A stretch of 64,000 nt of DNA, from positions 62,001 to 126,000 of the forward strand of contig JEMY01000008.1 of the NCBI GenBank assembly GCA_000585075.1, written 5' to 3'. The translations under genes and the position numbers were made by a program. The stretch comes from Candidatus Accumulibacter regalis (GTDB lineage Bacteria > Pseudomonadota > Gammaproteobacteria > Burkholderiales > Rhodocyclaceae). Of the stretch, positions 28,301-35,703 are shown one piece after another. How positions within the stretch are numbered: the first letter of the stretch is position 1; each line of letters begins with the position of its first letter. Under the pieces are notes generated by a model. That model was not told where the DNA came from and searched no databases. It worked only from the letters and a program-made list of their open reading frames with translations.

Positions 28301-28502
28301 TGACGAAGTGATCGCGCGCACGATCATCGCCCTGGCCAGCACGCTTGGCCTGTCGGTGATCGCCGAGGGGGTCGAAACCGCCGCGCAGCGCGACGCCCTG
28401 GCGGCGCAGGGCTGCCATGCCTACCAGGGCTACCTGTTCAGCCGGCCGCTGCCGGTCGCCGATTTCGATGCTTTCCTGGCGGGCTCCCGAGAAAGCGGAT
28501 AG
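25377..28502 (+). CDS. Membrane PAS-GGDEF-EAL c-di-GMP signalling protein
   Basis: This 1041-residue protein has an N-terminal membrane region of about six helices (45-205), a short coiled coil, three PAS/PAC domains (about 235-350, 360-475, 485-600), a GGDEF domain with GGDEF at about 686-690 (RLGGDEFVVML) and an EAL domain with EAL in GAEALVRW near 817. It also has DDFGTGYSSLSYLKRLPLDQ and the conserved ESMLLDN. Both active sites look intact, so it could make or hydrolyse c-di-GMP; which dominates cannot be read from sequence. The start is TTG 25377 or the adjacent GTG 25380, one base after the preceding stop codon. Confidence 0.9.
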   Translation: MVETQQPPEGADNRPAASTMDGGVQGLAVLGAASADQLEQGDGQAQSWLPSRRFLNYTAWSILVAAACVLLTMLLIIPDQPWRAVGPVAIVLLAASALRLLDSGRVRSALAVLVWGLWLAVTSLSPFFGGVRALLIIAYPLLILMGGWLLGRRTALLLTALTVAAITGFVVAERSALLPPQPSTPAMLYGLVQIVCVVVALLLITFLTRSHRQHIDDISRLGSALAQRTAEVQASAAELERAQAVARVGSWVVDLASGQVRMSAETRRIFALPEGSSGSIAGFMALVHRDDRPALKKASAMALAGEPLAVELRVVIGGVVRWIAQRAEVEFDDSGRPLRAVGTTQEISERKELEASLREQREFFRLISESIGEHIAVLDLEGRRLYNSPSYRQFFGVSRDLQGSDSFADVHADDRERVIDAFRQTAETGVGQELQYRLVRHDGSVRHMASTGKVINDKSGKVMRVVVVSHDVTDKKQAEQWERIAATAFESQQGMFITDANGVILRVNKAFTEITGYSSADCVGRTPKLLSSGRHDATFYSAMRDTLQRTGTWQGEIWNRRKNGETYPEWLTISAVWDSDEKVTNYVSTLTDITMRKQAQEEIRHLAFYDALTGLPNRRLLHDRLRLALVASTRRDRQGALLFIDLDNFKTLNDTLGHDMGDRLLKQVGKRLSACVRERDTVARLGGDEFVVMLEDLARQPQEAAGQSRGIGEKILAALNRPYDLDGHEYHNTPSVGITLFGDRQEGIDELMKRADLAMYEAKAMGRNTLRFFDPQMQAVVTARASLEKDLREALQRNQLRLFYQPQVDAAGAVIGAEALVRWQHPQRGFVSPAEFIPLAEETGLILPLGLWVLESACAQLAVWAEQVGTRRFTVSVNVSARQFRQPNFVDQVLAVLASSGADPQRLKLELTESMLLDNVQGMIDRMGTLKDHGVGFSLDDFGTGYSSLSYLKRLPLDQLKIDQSFVRDLLTDPNDEVIARTIIALASTLGLSVIAEGVETAAQRDALAAQGCHAYQGYLFSRPLPVADFDAFLAGSRESG

Positions 28503-28693
28503 CGATGAACGACCGGCCGGGTGGCGGGGAACTGGCAATCGGAATTCTCTGCGCCACGCGGTCGGCGGTGTTCTTTTGCCCGACTCATCGGGCGCAGGGC
28601 AAGCTGGGGTTGTAAGCCGGAACCGCCGAAAGTTCGGTCAGTCTGAGGCGGATAGAACGAGCAGTTGTGTCATCCGCCGGCATCTGAGCATCT

Positions 28694-29110
28694 CTACGCT
28701 TCCCACGGATTGGTGACGGTGACGCTGGCGGCCTTATAGAGACTTGTATCGCGTGACGCCACGATGAACCCCCGCGAGGCTGCGATCGCGGCGATGTAGC
28801 CGTCAGGGGTTGGGAATCCTCTACCGCCGGCCTTGGCCTTCACGGCCAACTCGCCATAGCGCCGTGCTGCATCGATGTCGAATGGCAGCACCCGATCCCT
28901 GAACAGTCCCATCAGACCGTCAAGAGTCTGTGTCAACATGTCCTTGCGCTTGCCGGCTGGGAGCGTCCCGATGCCAAACAAAAGCTCTGCCAGCGTCACG
29001 CTGGACAGATACAGCGTTTCGGCGACTTGATCATTCAGCCAGGCCCGCACGGCCGGATGCGGCTCTGGTTTCATCGCCTCGAAGACGACATTGGTATCGA
29101 GAACGATCAT
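28694..29110 (-). CDS. PIN-domain toxin, FitB/VapC type
   Basis: This 138-residue PIN-domain ribonuclease begins MIVLDTNVVFEAMKPEPHPA (first acidic residue Asp5). It continues with the second conserved acid in SSVTLAELLFGIGTLPAG and the closing acidic cluster FPTPDGYIAAIAASRGFIVA...SRD. The pattern matches FitB of Neisseria and related VapC toxins, which cleave RNA until neutralised. Its ATG overlaps the stop of the upstream antitoxin by four bases (29107-29110), the standard antitoxin-first coupling. Both genes appear intact. Base composition is lower in GC than the flanking core genes, in keeping with mobile origin. Confidence 0.9.
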   Translation of the reverse strand: MIVLDTNVVFEAMKPEPHPAVRAWLNDQVAETLYLSSVTLAELLFGIGTLPAGKRKDMLTQTLDGLMGLFRDRVLPFDIDAARRYGELAVKAKAGGRGFPTPDGYIAAIAASRGFIVASRDTSLYKAASVTVTNPWEA

Positions 29111-29361
29111 TCAAACCTCAGCGGCGCGGCCGGCGTCTTGTCTCTCTCTTGGTGGATGACCTCGAAATCCTCGTTCGTGAGGCCGATCTTGCGGCCCAAT
29201 GCTGCAAGGGCCTCACCCAGGCGAACGCGCGTCTCTGGCTTGACCGCGATCGCCAGAATCTCGCGGACCTCGGCCTCAGTGCTATGGCCATGTTGAGCGG
29301 CACGCACCCGCAACGCGCGGTGTACATCGTCGGGCAAATTGCGGACTGTCAGCATCGCCAT
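29107..29361 (-). CDS. FitA-type antitoxin (ribbon-helix-helix)
   Basis: This 84-residue protein starts MAMLTVRNLPDDVHRALRVR and continues AAQHGHSTEAEVREILAIAV, an Arc-like ribbon-helix-helix DNA-binding domain seen in FitA antitoxins. The C-terminal part (about 55-84) should wrap the toxin. It lies directly upstream of, and overlaps, the PIN toxin. A gaggtg site precedes the ATG, and two copies of a palindrome lie in the promoter just upstream, as expected for autorepression by this fold. A second ATG two codons in (29355) is an alternative start. Confidence 0.88.
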   Translation of the reverse strand: MAMLTVRNLPDDVHRALRVRAAQHGHSTEAEVREILAIAVKPETRVRLGEALAALGRKIGLTNEDFEVIHQERDKTPAAPLRFE

Positions 29362-29376
29362 AGCGGCACCTCATAA

Positions 29377-29424
29377 GAATGCATTCGATGCATCTAGTTT
29401 ACTAAAACGAATGCATTCGTTCAA
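29377..29424 (-). promoter_or_regulatory. fitAB promoter with paired palindromic operators
   Basis: On the minus strand a TTGAAC (-35-like, 29419-29424) and TAAACT (-10-like, 29396-29401) are separated by 17 bases. A perfect 16-base palindrome, AACGAATGCATTCGTT (29406-29421), fills the spacer and touches the -35. Its 10-base core GAATGCATTC recurs at 29377-29386, between the promoter and the antitoxin start. Two spaced copies match the usual binding mode of ribbon-helix-helix antitoxins. Confidence 0.7.
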
Positions 29425-29528
29425 CGCTGAGTAAGAGCGTTAGCCGTGTCGGAAAACATCTGTCTTGCGACATCGGCTCTATTGGTATCGTGCTTTGGAT
29501 TTTACCGGAACAGGTATGAACTGCCGCC

Positions 29529-29858
29529 ATGACCCATAAAGAGAAAGCGCTAGAATGGATCGCGAGCAGCTACAAGGATCTGATGGCGTTGCCACCTGAC
29601 GTGCGCAGGCGCTTCGGTTACGCACTGTCGTTGGCGCAGATGGGCGATCAGGACGACGCGGCAAAGGTGCTCAAGGGCTTCGGCGGAGCCGGCGTGCTTG
29701 AGGTTGTCGAGGACGATGCGGGCGGCACCGTACCGGGGCGTCTACACGGTGAAGTACGCGGAAGCAGTGTTCGTCCTGCACTGCTTCCAGAAGAAGAGCA
29801 AGAGGGGGATCCCCACACCAAACTCAGATATGGACATCATTCGCGCTCGGCTGAAAGT
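29529..29858 (+). pseudogene. HigB/RelE-type toxin gene, frameshifted and truncated by a transposon
   Basis: The first frame reads MTHKEKALEWIASSYKDLMA ... VLEVVEDDAGGT, and the adjacent frame continues YRGVYTVKYAEAVFVLHCFQ then KKSKRGIP...MDIIRARLKV. Together they give the Gp49-like (HigB/RelE-type) toxin family, about 110-120 residues. One extra G at about 29730 breaks the frame. The final 10-20 residues are lost because the Tn3-family element begins at 29859. The usual downstream HigA antitoxin is absent on both sides of the transposon. The gene is therefore doubly disabled. A single-base sequencing error could explain the frameshift but not the truncation. Confidence 0.8.
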
Positions 29859-30038
29859 GGGGTCGGAGGTACAGTGGAACGGAAAACCGGGTTAGGTGTT
29901 TGTCATCGTCAGACCAGTCATGGCTACAGCAGCCGCACGCTTCCGCCACTTCGTCCCCAAGGTATCTGTAGTCCCGGATCCGGGCAAGCGCGCCGCCTAT
30001 TCGTCGTCTGCGGGATTGCGCAAGGGTCGCAATTCGCC
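29859..30038 (+). repeat. Left long terminal inverted repeat of the Tn3 element
   Basis: This 180-base repeat begins GGGGTCGGAGGTACAGTGG. Aligned by hand to the reverse complement of 34569-34745, it shows about 12 mismatches and one 3-base gap (roughly 93% identity). Its inner 42 bases are the last 13 codons and stop of tnpA. Confidence 0.9.
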
Positions 30039-32991
30039 TTTGGTCACAGCTTCCGGCACCGAGAACGAGTAGCGCCCCAGCATGTTGATGTGTTCGTGTA
30101 GCAATGGAGACAAGCGCACCACGTCTTCGTCTGCCACCGGGTAGCCCTCCGAGCGCAGTTGCTTCAAGGCCGCCTCGATGTAGATGGTGTTCCACAACAC
30201 GATCATGTTCAGCACCAGGCCGAGCGCGCCCAACTGGTCTTCCTGCCCTGCGCGGTAACGTTGGCGCAGCTCGCCGCGCTTGCCATGGAACACGGCTCGA
30301 GCAACGCTGTGTCGGCCCTCGCCTCGGTTGAGCTGCGTCAGCGTAGCGCGCCGCTTGGCTTCGTCATCGATGTAGGTCAGCGTGTGGATGATCTTGTCGA
30401 TCCGGCCAAATTCCGCGATAGCCAGTGCCAGCCGTGTTGGCCGGTCGCCAACCTGGAGTGTGCGCATGATTCCGGCGGCCGGCACCCGACCGAGTTTGAG
30501 CGAACCGGCCAGGCGCAACATATCGTCCCAATACGGTACGATCTTCTGCAAGCTGACATGGTGTGCCGAAACGGTATTGAGCAGGCCGTAAGTCAGCCTG
30601 CGGGTCGATTCGCCAGAAACGTGTGCCGCCAACATCCGCCAATCGCGGGCTGAAGCGATAGCCGAGCAGCCGGAAAAGACCGAACACCACGTCGCTGTAA
30701 GCACCGGTGTCGGTCATGATCTGCGTCGGCTGAAGGTCGGTCTGTTGTTCGAGCACCACGGCCAGGAGGATCAGGCTGTCGCGCAAGGTGCCTGGCACGG
30801 TGATGTCGTTCAAGCCAGAGAACTGGTCAGAGATCAGGTTGTACCAGGTGACGCCGCGACCGACCCCGAAATATTTTGGATTGGGGCCGGCATGCACCGT
30901 GCGCACCGGCACCACAAAACGGATGCCGTCGGCCGATGCGACCTCGCCGCCACCCCAAAGGGTTGCCAGAACCAGACGGGATTGCGCATTGACCAGCATC
31001 GCGTTGGCCGCTGTCAGCGTGTCGTCGCGGACATAATTCTGGTCTACCCGGGATAAGCGCTCGCGCTTGAGCGCCGGGATGTCGCCGCGAATCAACGGCT
31101 CCGGTCCGGTATTGCAGGCTTCGGCCATCAGTACCGCGCACAGGCTGATCGGGAGATCGGCGGCGCGGGCCGTACGCTCCGAGATGTGGGTGAAAGCATC
31201 GGTGAATCCTGTCCGTGCGGCAATTTCCAGAATCAGTTCGGGCAGGTCGACGCGCGGCAGCAACCCGGCGACCTTTTCGCGCAACGCGACCAACGAGGCT
31301 GGCTCATCCAGCTTGTCGAAGGGACTGAGCACCAGGTCGTGTTTGTCGCCAGTCGTTTCGAATCGCACCGCCGGGTTGTCGGGCAACCGGTCGACCACCG
31401 CACGATAGGTGTGATCCAGCTCGCTAGCCAAGGCGGTCAGCGTCGGCTCGGGATCGGCCGATAGTCCCAAGGTCCGGCAGATGATCGGACGGGTGGCTTC
31501 CCACTCGGCGCCATCGAGTAGACCGGTGCGCGGATCGGCATAACGCCAGCTTGGCGCCACAAACACGTCACGTCGGCGCAGGGCCGTGTGCAATTCATCC
31601 AGCACGCAAAAGATGTAGGCGTGGAAATCGACGCTGTCATCGTCGCGCAGAACATGCCGCCGCCAGGATTTGCCGACGACTTCGCGCGGAGCATCGTTGC
31701 CTGGCTTCTTCCGCCCCATGTGGACCCGCAACCAATCGAAGGCAGCGACAACCGGCTCGCCGGCGGCATTCGCGCCGAAGCGAATGTTCTCGACCAGAGC
31801 CGGCAGAAAGCAACGCACCGTTCGATACTTGGCATCCAACTCCCGGTAGTACACGTTGTCGGCGGGTCGGATCAGGGTATTGACGCCTTCCAGCGCCTGA
31901 GTGAGCGTGGTGCGTGGAATCTTCTCGAACAATCTGGTGCGCAGCTCGGCATCGGGCAAACCGGTATCCAGCAGCATCTGGCAGGCGCCGGCCAGGGTCG
32001 CGGCCGCTTGATCCAGATCCCTCAGCGAGCGCAGGCGCGCTTTCCTGTCGGCCTTGATGGCGTCGCCGAACAATTCGCGCAGGATCGTCTCCAGCACTTC
32101 CAGTACGTCGTCCTGCGCGCTAGCTTCCAGGCAATGCGCGTAGGCGACCAGCGTCGCCAAGCGGCGCGGATGCGGCAAGCGCAGGATGGCACCGACCTTG
32201 GCAGTACCCGCATACCGCGCCAAGGCCGCCACACGCGTGGCCGGGATGCGGGCCGCGGCTGGCAGCCTGATGCCCAGTTCGCGCACCGCGCTCAGCCGCA
32301 CCAGGGCCAAGACCAGTGATCGGCTGTTGACCATCACCGGTCCGGTGCGCAGGCGATCCAGTGGCGAAGTTCGGCTGCCAGCTGGGACGAGCAGCAGGTT
32401 TTCCAGCTTTTTCTGCTGTTCGCCGCTGATACCACGGCCGAGAGGGCGCCACAGCCGCTCCTCGACCCGACTGCGCAGGCGGGCGATATAGCGTTCGAGG
32501 GTGCTGCAGCCGGGCAGCAGCACCTTGTGCGTCACCAGCCAGGTGACGGCTCGCTCGAACAGGACACTTGGGCGATCGGTGCCGGTCCAGCACAGCGCGT
32601 ATAGCCAGCGGGTCAGGCGAAAGCCGACCTGGCGCTCGGTGATCTCGACATAGCCATAGGAGCGGCGGATTTCCGTCCTGTGCTGCCAACGCTGCTCGCC
32701 CGCACGATAAGCCAACACACGGCTGCCCACCTCGATGCGCAATTGCCTGGCCAGCGACTGCAGCACCGGCACCGGCACAGCCAGAGGGTCTTCAAGGAAC
32801 GTGCCGAGATAACGCACCGTACCGAGCTGAACGGCGAAACCGAGCCGGTTGTGCTTGCCGCGCTTCTGCGCGATCAGCGCGTGGTCGGCATCGTCGAGAT
32901 GGAAGTAACGGGCGAGGTCGTGGGGTGACGGTGCCCCTGTGTAGTGACCATAGTTCTCGCGCTGTTCGTTGGACAGAAAGCTGACCGGCAT
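29997..32991 (-). pseudogene. tnpA: Tn3-family transposase gene, frameshifted
   Basis: Together the two frames cover about 998 residues, the normal TnpA length. Frame one (ATG 32991) begins MPVSFLSNEQRENYGHYTGA and runs through ADVGGTRFWRIDPQAD, including the conserved IMTDTGAYSDVVFGLFRLLG. One extra base at about 30590 (gacttacggc where gactacggc would keep frame) then throws it off. The right frame resumes YGLLNTVSAHHVSLQKIVPY ... TLTQLNRGEGRHSVARAVFH ... GRYSFSVPEAVTKGELRPLR to the stop at 29997. The break should separate the N-terminal catalytic aspartates from the C-terminal glutamate region. The element is then probably unable to transpose alone, unless this is a sequencing error. It follows the resolvase by 30 bases. 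Confidence 0.88.
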
Positions 32992-33021
32992 GCGTGCTTC
33001 CGGAGAACGGCGGCTACAGCC

Positions 33022-33639
33022 TTACGGCTTGCCTTGGTGCATGGCCCAAATTCGCTTGACCTGGCTTTCGCTACACCCAGCCAGCTTGGCGGTTTTCTGG
33101 ATCGTATGGCCCGCCTGGCGCAGGGCAACAATGCGTTGGTGCGTGGTGGCATCCGGCTTCCGACCGGTGTATTTGCCGGACGCCTTGGCCAGTTGCACGC
33201 CCTGACGCTGCCGCTCGCGGCGTGTCTCGTAGTCGTCGCGAGCCATTTGCAGGGCCAGCTTGAGCAGAAGTTCCTGCACCGACTCCAGCACAATCTTGGC
33301 AACACCCTCGGCGTCAGCCGCCAAGTCGGAGAGATCGACCAAACCCGGTACGGCCAGCCTCGCCCCTTTGGCCCGGATCGAGCCGACCAGTTGCTCGGCC
33401 TCGGCCAATGGGAGTCGGCTGATGCGGTCGATCTTCTCGGCGACAACCACCTCGCCTGGTTGCAGATCAGCGATCATCCGCAGCAACTCGGGCCGGTCGG
33501 CACGGGCACCGGATGCTTTCTCACGGTAGACGCCGGCGACGTAGTAATCGGCCGCCCGGGTACTGTGCTCGATCTCGGCCTGACGGGTGAGGTCCTGTTC
33601 GTCGGTGCTGATGCGGAGATAGATGCGGGCGACTTTCAT
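33022..33639 (-). CDS. tnpR: Serine resolvase (TnpR-type site-specific recombinase)
   Basis: This 205-residue recombinase begins MKVARIYLRISTDEQDLTRQ with the catalytic Ser at residue 11. The resolvase/invertase core continues (KASGARADRPELLRMIADLQ then PGEVVVAEKIDRISR). The C-terminal helix-turn-helix is QAGHTIQKTAKLAGCSESQV. It resolves cointegrates at the adjacent res region. ATG 33639 is chosen because the family N-terminus starts there. A longer in-frame extension upstream would run through the res site. The gene is intact, unlike tnpA, which begins 30 bases after it. Confidence 0.9.
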   Translation of the reverse strand: MKVARIYLRISTDEQDLTRQAEIEHSTRAADYYVAGVYREKASGARADRPELLRMIADLQPGEVVVAEKIDRISRLPLAEAEQLVGSIRAKGARLAVPGLVDLSDLAADAEGVAKIVLESVQELLLKLALQMARDDYETRRERQRQGVQLAKASGKYTGRKPDATTHQRIVALRQAGHTIQKTAKLAGCSESQVKRIWAMHQGKP

Positions 33640-33775
33640 GAGGCCTAGCCAAGATGGGTATACGGAACTTGGCCAACTATAGATCAAGTAGCCAATAATG
33701 TGAAAGGCAATGTAAGCTGGCCAGCGTCTATTTGACCATCCCAATTGGCTAGGAACGAGGAAAAGTTGGCCTGCG
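33640..33775. promoter_or_regulatory. Resolvase res-like region
   Basis: This AT-richer stretch between tnpR and vapB holds repeated half-sites. CCTAGCCAA (33644-33652) and its inverse TTGGCTAGG (33745-33753) lie at the outer edges. Between them are cttggccaac, gtagccaat and gctggccag, and a further agttggcct lies near 33765. Several inverted motifs over about 110-130 bases match the three-subsite res organisation of Tn3 elements, and it probably overlaps the tnpR promoter. Confidence 0.6.
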
Positions 33776-33785
33776 TCGGCAGATT

Positions 33786-33805
33786 GTATATACTTGCGCA
33801 TATAC
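33786..33805 (+). promoter_or_regulatory. vapBC operator-like palindrome
   Basis: GTATAT and ATATAC are inverted around eight bases (GTATATACTTGCGCATATAC), 27 bases before the vapB ATG. This is the expected place and form for autorepression by an AbrB-fold VapB antitoxin bound with its toxin. Confidence 0.55.
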
Positions 33806-33832
33806 TTTTGTGCCGCACCAGGGAGAACCGTG

Positions 33833-34126
33833 ATGATCGAGACGCGTATTGCCAAGCTGTTCAAGAACGGTGCCAGTCAGGCGGTGCGTCTCCCCTCGGA
33901 CTTCCGCTTTGAAGGGGACGAGGTCTATGTCACGCGCGACGATGCAACCGGCGATGTCGTGCTGTCCAACCGGCCGGGGGCCAAAACCTGGAACGAATTT
34001 TTCGAGTTGCTGCATGAAGTCGACGTTCCCGCAGATTTCATGGCCGAGCGCCCGCTGAATGTGTTGCCTCAAGAACGAGGCATCTTCGACGACGAACTCT
34101 CTACGAACCACAAGGTGAGCCGCTAG
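33833..34126 (+). CDS. vapB: VapB-type antitoxin (SpoVT/AbrB fold)
   Basis: This 97-residue protein starts MIETRIAKLFKNGASQAVRL and continues PSDFRFEGDEVYVTRDDATG, a swapped-hairpin AbrB/VapB DNA-binding domain. The acidic C-terminus (about 60-97) should bind the toxin. ATG 33833 is chosen because the domain starts there and gggaga lies 7 bases upstream. A GTG one codon earlier is possible. It is a passenger gene of the Tn3 element, read away from tnpR. Its stop is followed two bases later by vapC. Confidence 0.88.
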   Translation: MIETRIAKLFKNGASQAVRLPSDFRFEGDEVYVTRDDATGDVVLSNRPGAKTWNEFFELLHEVDVPADFMAERPLNVLPQERGIFDDELSTNHKVSR

Positions 34127-34128
34127 CG

Positions 34129-34530
34129 ATGCTGCATATGCTGGACACCGACACGGCAAGCTACCTGATCAAGGGGAAATCGCGCGCGATAGAAGCCAAA
34201 CTGGCGGCCCTCATGCCGTCGATGGTTTGCCTCTCGGTGATGACGCGGGCGGAATTGCAATATGGCCTGAAGCGATTGGCGGGCGATCATCGTCTGCATC
34301 TGGCGGTGCGCCAGTTCTTCAAGATCGTCCGCATCCTGCCGTGGGATGCCGATGCAGCGGACTGGTACGCCGAAATCCGCCACCAACTCGTGAGCACGGG
34401 ACAACCGATCGGCGAAATGGATATGATGATCGCCGCGCACTCGTTGTCAGCCGGTGCGGTGTTAGTCACCAACAATAGCCGCCATTACGAGCGGATCGCT
34501 GCACCGCTAATCCTGGACAACTGGGCGTAG
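34129..34530 (+). CDS. vapC: VapC-type PIN-domain toxin
   Basis: This 133-residue PIN ribonuclease begins MLHMLDTDTASYLIKGKSRA (first catalytic Asp in LDTD). It has the conserved Glu in SVMTRAELQYGLKRLAGD and closing acids in TGQPIGEMDMMIAAHSLSAG and TNNSRHYERI. VapC toxins of this branch cleave initiator tRNA or other RNAs. It lies two bases after vapB and is complete, with no broken motif. The cargo pair sits between the res region and the right transposon end, a common cargo position in Tn3 elements. Confidence 0.9.
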   Translation: MLHMLDTDTASYLIKGKSRAIEAKLAALMPSMVCLSVMTRAELQYGLKRLAGDHRLHLAVRQFFKIVRILPWDADAADWYAEIRHQLVSTGQPIGEMDMMIAAHSLSAGAVLVTNNSRHYERIAAPLILDNWA

Positions 34531-34568
34531 CTCACCAACCAGGTTTGCTTGCTGTGAACACAGGTACA

Positions 34569-34745
34569 GGCGAATTGCGACCCTTGCGCAATCCCTCAGA
34601 CGACGAATAGGCAGCGCGCTTGCCCGGATCTGGGGCAACAGATACCTTGGGGACGAAGTGGCGGAAGCGTAGGGCTGTAGCCATGCCTAGTCTGACGATG
34701 ACAAACACCTAACCCGGTTTTCCGTTCCACTGCACCTCAAACCCC
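34569..34745 (-). repeat. Right long terminal inverted repeat of the Tn3 element
   Basis: This 177-base repeat, read from the outside in, begins GGGGTTTGAGGTGCAGTGG. At its inner edge it repeats the tnpA terminal codons (GELRPLRNP, then SDDE and stop on the plus strand), so the second copy includes coding sequence with no transposase gene attached. It starts 38 bases after vapC. Confidence 0.9.
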
Positions 34746-34769
34746 TTATACAGCGAGCGCCAAGCTGAC

Positions 34770-35684
34770 TCAGCGTCCTTCGCCGCGCGCCGCCAGATAG
34801 ATTCCGAAAAGCAGCAGCACAAAGCCAATTCCCTGCACGAGGGCGAAGGCCTCAGCGAAAAATATCCAGGCCAGCGCCGCGCTGCCGACCGGTTCGCCGA
34901 GCGTGACCACGGCAATGAAGGTCGCGGAGACGTGTTTCAGCGACCAGTTGTAGGCGGTATGGCCGAGCAGCTGCGGGCCGAGCGCCATGCCCAGCGCGAT
35001 CAGATAGGCGGCGCCGGCATGGCCGCCGAGCGGCGAGCCGCTCAACTGGCAGGCGACGAGCAGAAACAGCGAGGCACTGCCGTAGGCCAGCCAGACGTAG
35101 GCCGGTAGCGGCAGGTTGGCGCGCAGGCGTCGCCCGATCAGCAGGTAGGCGGAAAAGCACCAGCTGCCGACGATGGCCAGGAAGTTGCCGAGCAAGGGGT
35201 CGCTGCCGGCGACGCTGCTCTGGCTGTCGCTCCAGAAGATGAGCAGGCTGCCGGAAAGCGAGATGACGATGCCCAGGACCATCACCGCGCTCGGCTTCTC
35301 GCCGAAGAGCAGAAACGACGCAATGCCGACCCAGAGCAGGTTGGTGGTCACCAGCGCCGTGCTGCTGGCCACCGAGGTGTATTCGAGCGAAGTGATCCAG
35401 GTCGCGAAGTGCAGCGCCAGGAAGAAACCGGCGCCGCAGGTGAGCAGGCCCTGCCGCCGGCTCAGCGCGCGCAGCACGTGGCCCGATTGCCAGAGCGCAA
35501 TCGGCGTGATGATCAACGCCGCCAGTCCGAGGCGCAGCGTGGCGATGGTCAGCGACGGCAGGCCGTAGCCCTGCGCCAGGCGCGCCAGAATGGCGCCGAA
35601 GGAAATCGCCAGCAGTCCGATGCCGAGGACCACGAAGGGCAGCCAGCGCGGCGGCGCTTCGCTCTCCTGTCCGCGTTCTTCCAC
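34770..35684 (-). CDS. EamA/DMT-family drug-metabolite transporter
   Basis: This protein of about 304 residues has ten predicted membrane helices in two EamA repeats (first: LPFVVLGIGLLAISFGAILA ... FGEKPSAVMVLGIVISLSGS; second ends TLGEPVGSAALAWIFFAEAF). The family exports amino acids, purines or other metabolites. The GTG start at 35684 is inferred because upstream sequence belongs to livF, whose stop is only 20 bases away. It is the last gene of the liv-putA array, so amino-acid efflux is a fair guess. Its stop lies 24 bases from the Tn3 right end, and the C-terminus looks complete. Confidence 0.85.
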   Translation of the reverse strand: MEERGQESEAPPRWLPFVVLGIGLLAISFGAILARLAQGYGLPSLTIATLRLGLAALIITPIALWQSGHVLRALSRRQGLLTCGAGFFLALHFATWITSLEYTSVASSTALVTTNLLWVGIASFLLFGEKPSAVMVLGIVISLSGSLLIFWSDSQSSVAGSDPLLGNFLAIVGSWCFSAYLLIGRRLRANLPLPAYVWLAYGSASLFLLVACQLSGSPLGGHAGAAYLIALGMALGPQLLGHTAYNWSLKHVSATFIAVVTLGEPVGSAALAWIFFAEAFALVQGIGFVLLLFGIYLAARGEGR

Positions 35685-35703
35685 GCCCCGCGTCCCGTTC
35701 CGG

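Larger units (their letters stand above)
29859..34745. mobile_element. Tn3-family transposon carrying a VapBC cargo module
   Basis: This is a 4887-bp element bounded by GGGG-starting inverted repeats of Tn3 type. It contains tnpA (frameshifted) and a serine resolvase on the minus strand, a res-like region, and a vapBC toxin-antitoxin pair on the plus strand. The 38-bp terminal repeats expected of the family are embedded in much longer inverted repeats (about 180 bp). The flanking five bases differ (aaagt on the left, ttata on the right), so no target duplication is visible. The left end interrupts a HigB-type toxin gene and the right end lies 24 bases from the EamA stop. Adjacent deletion or recombination after insertion is likely. 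Confidence 0.9.
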
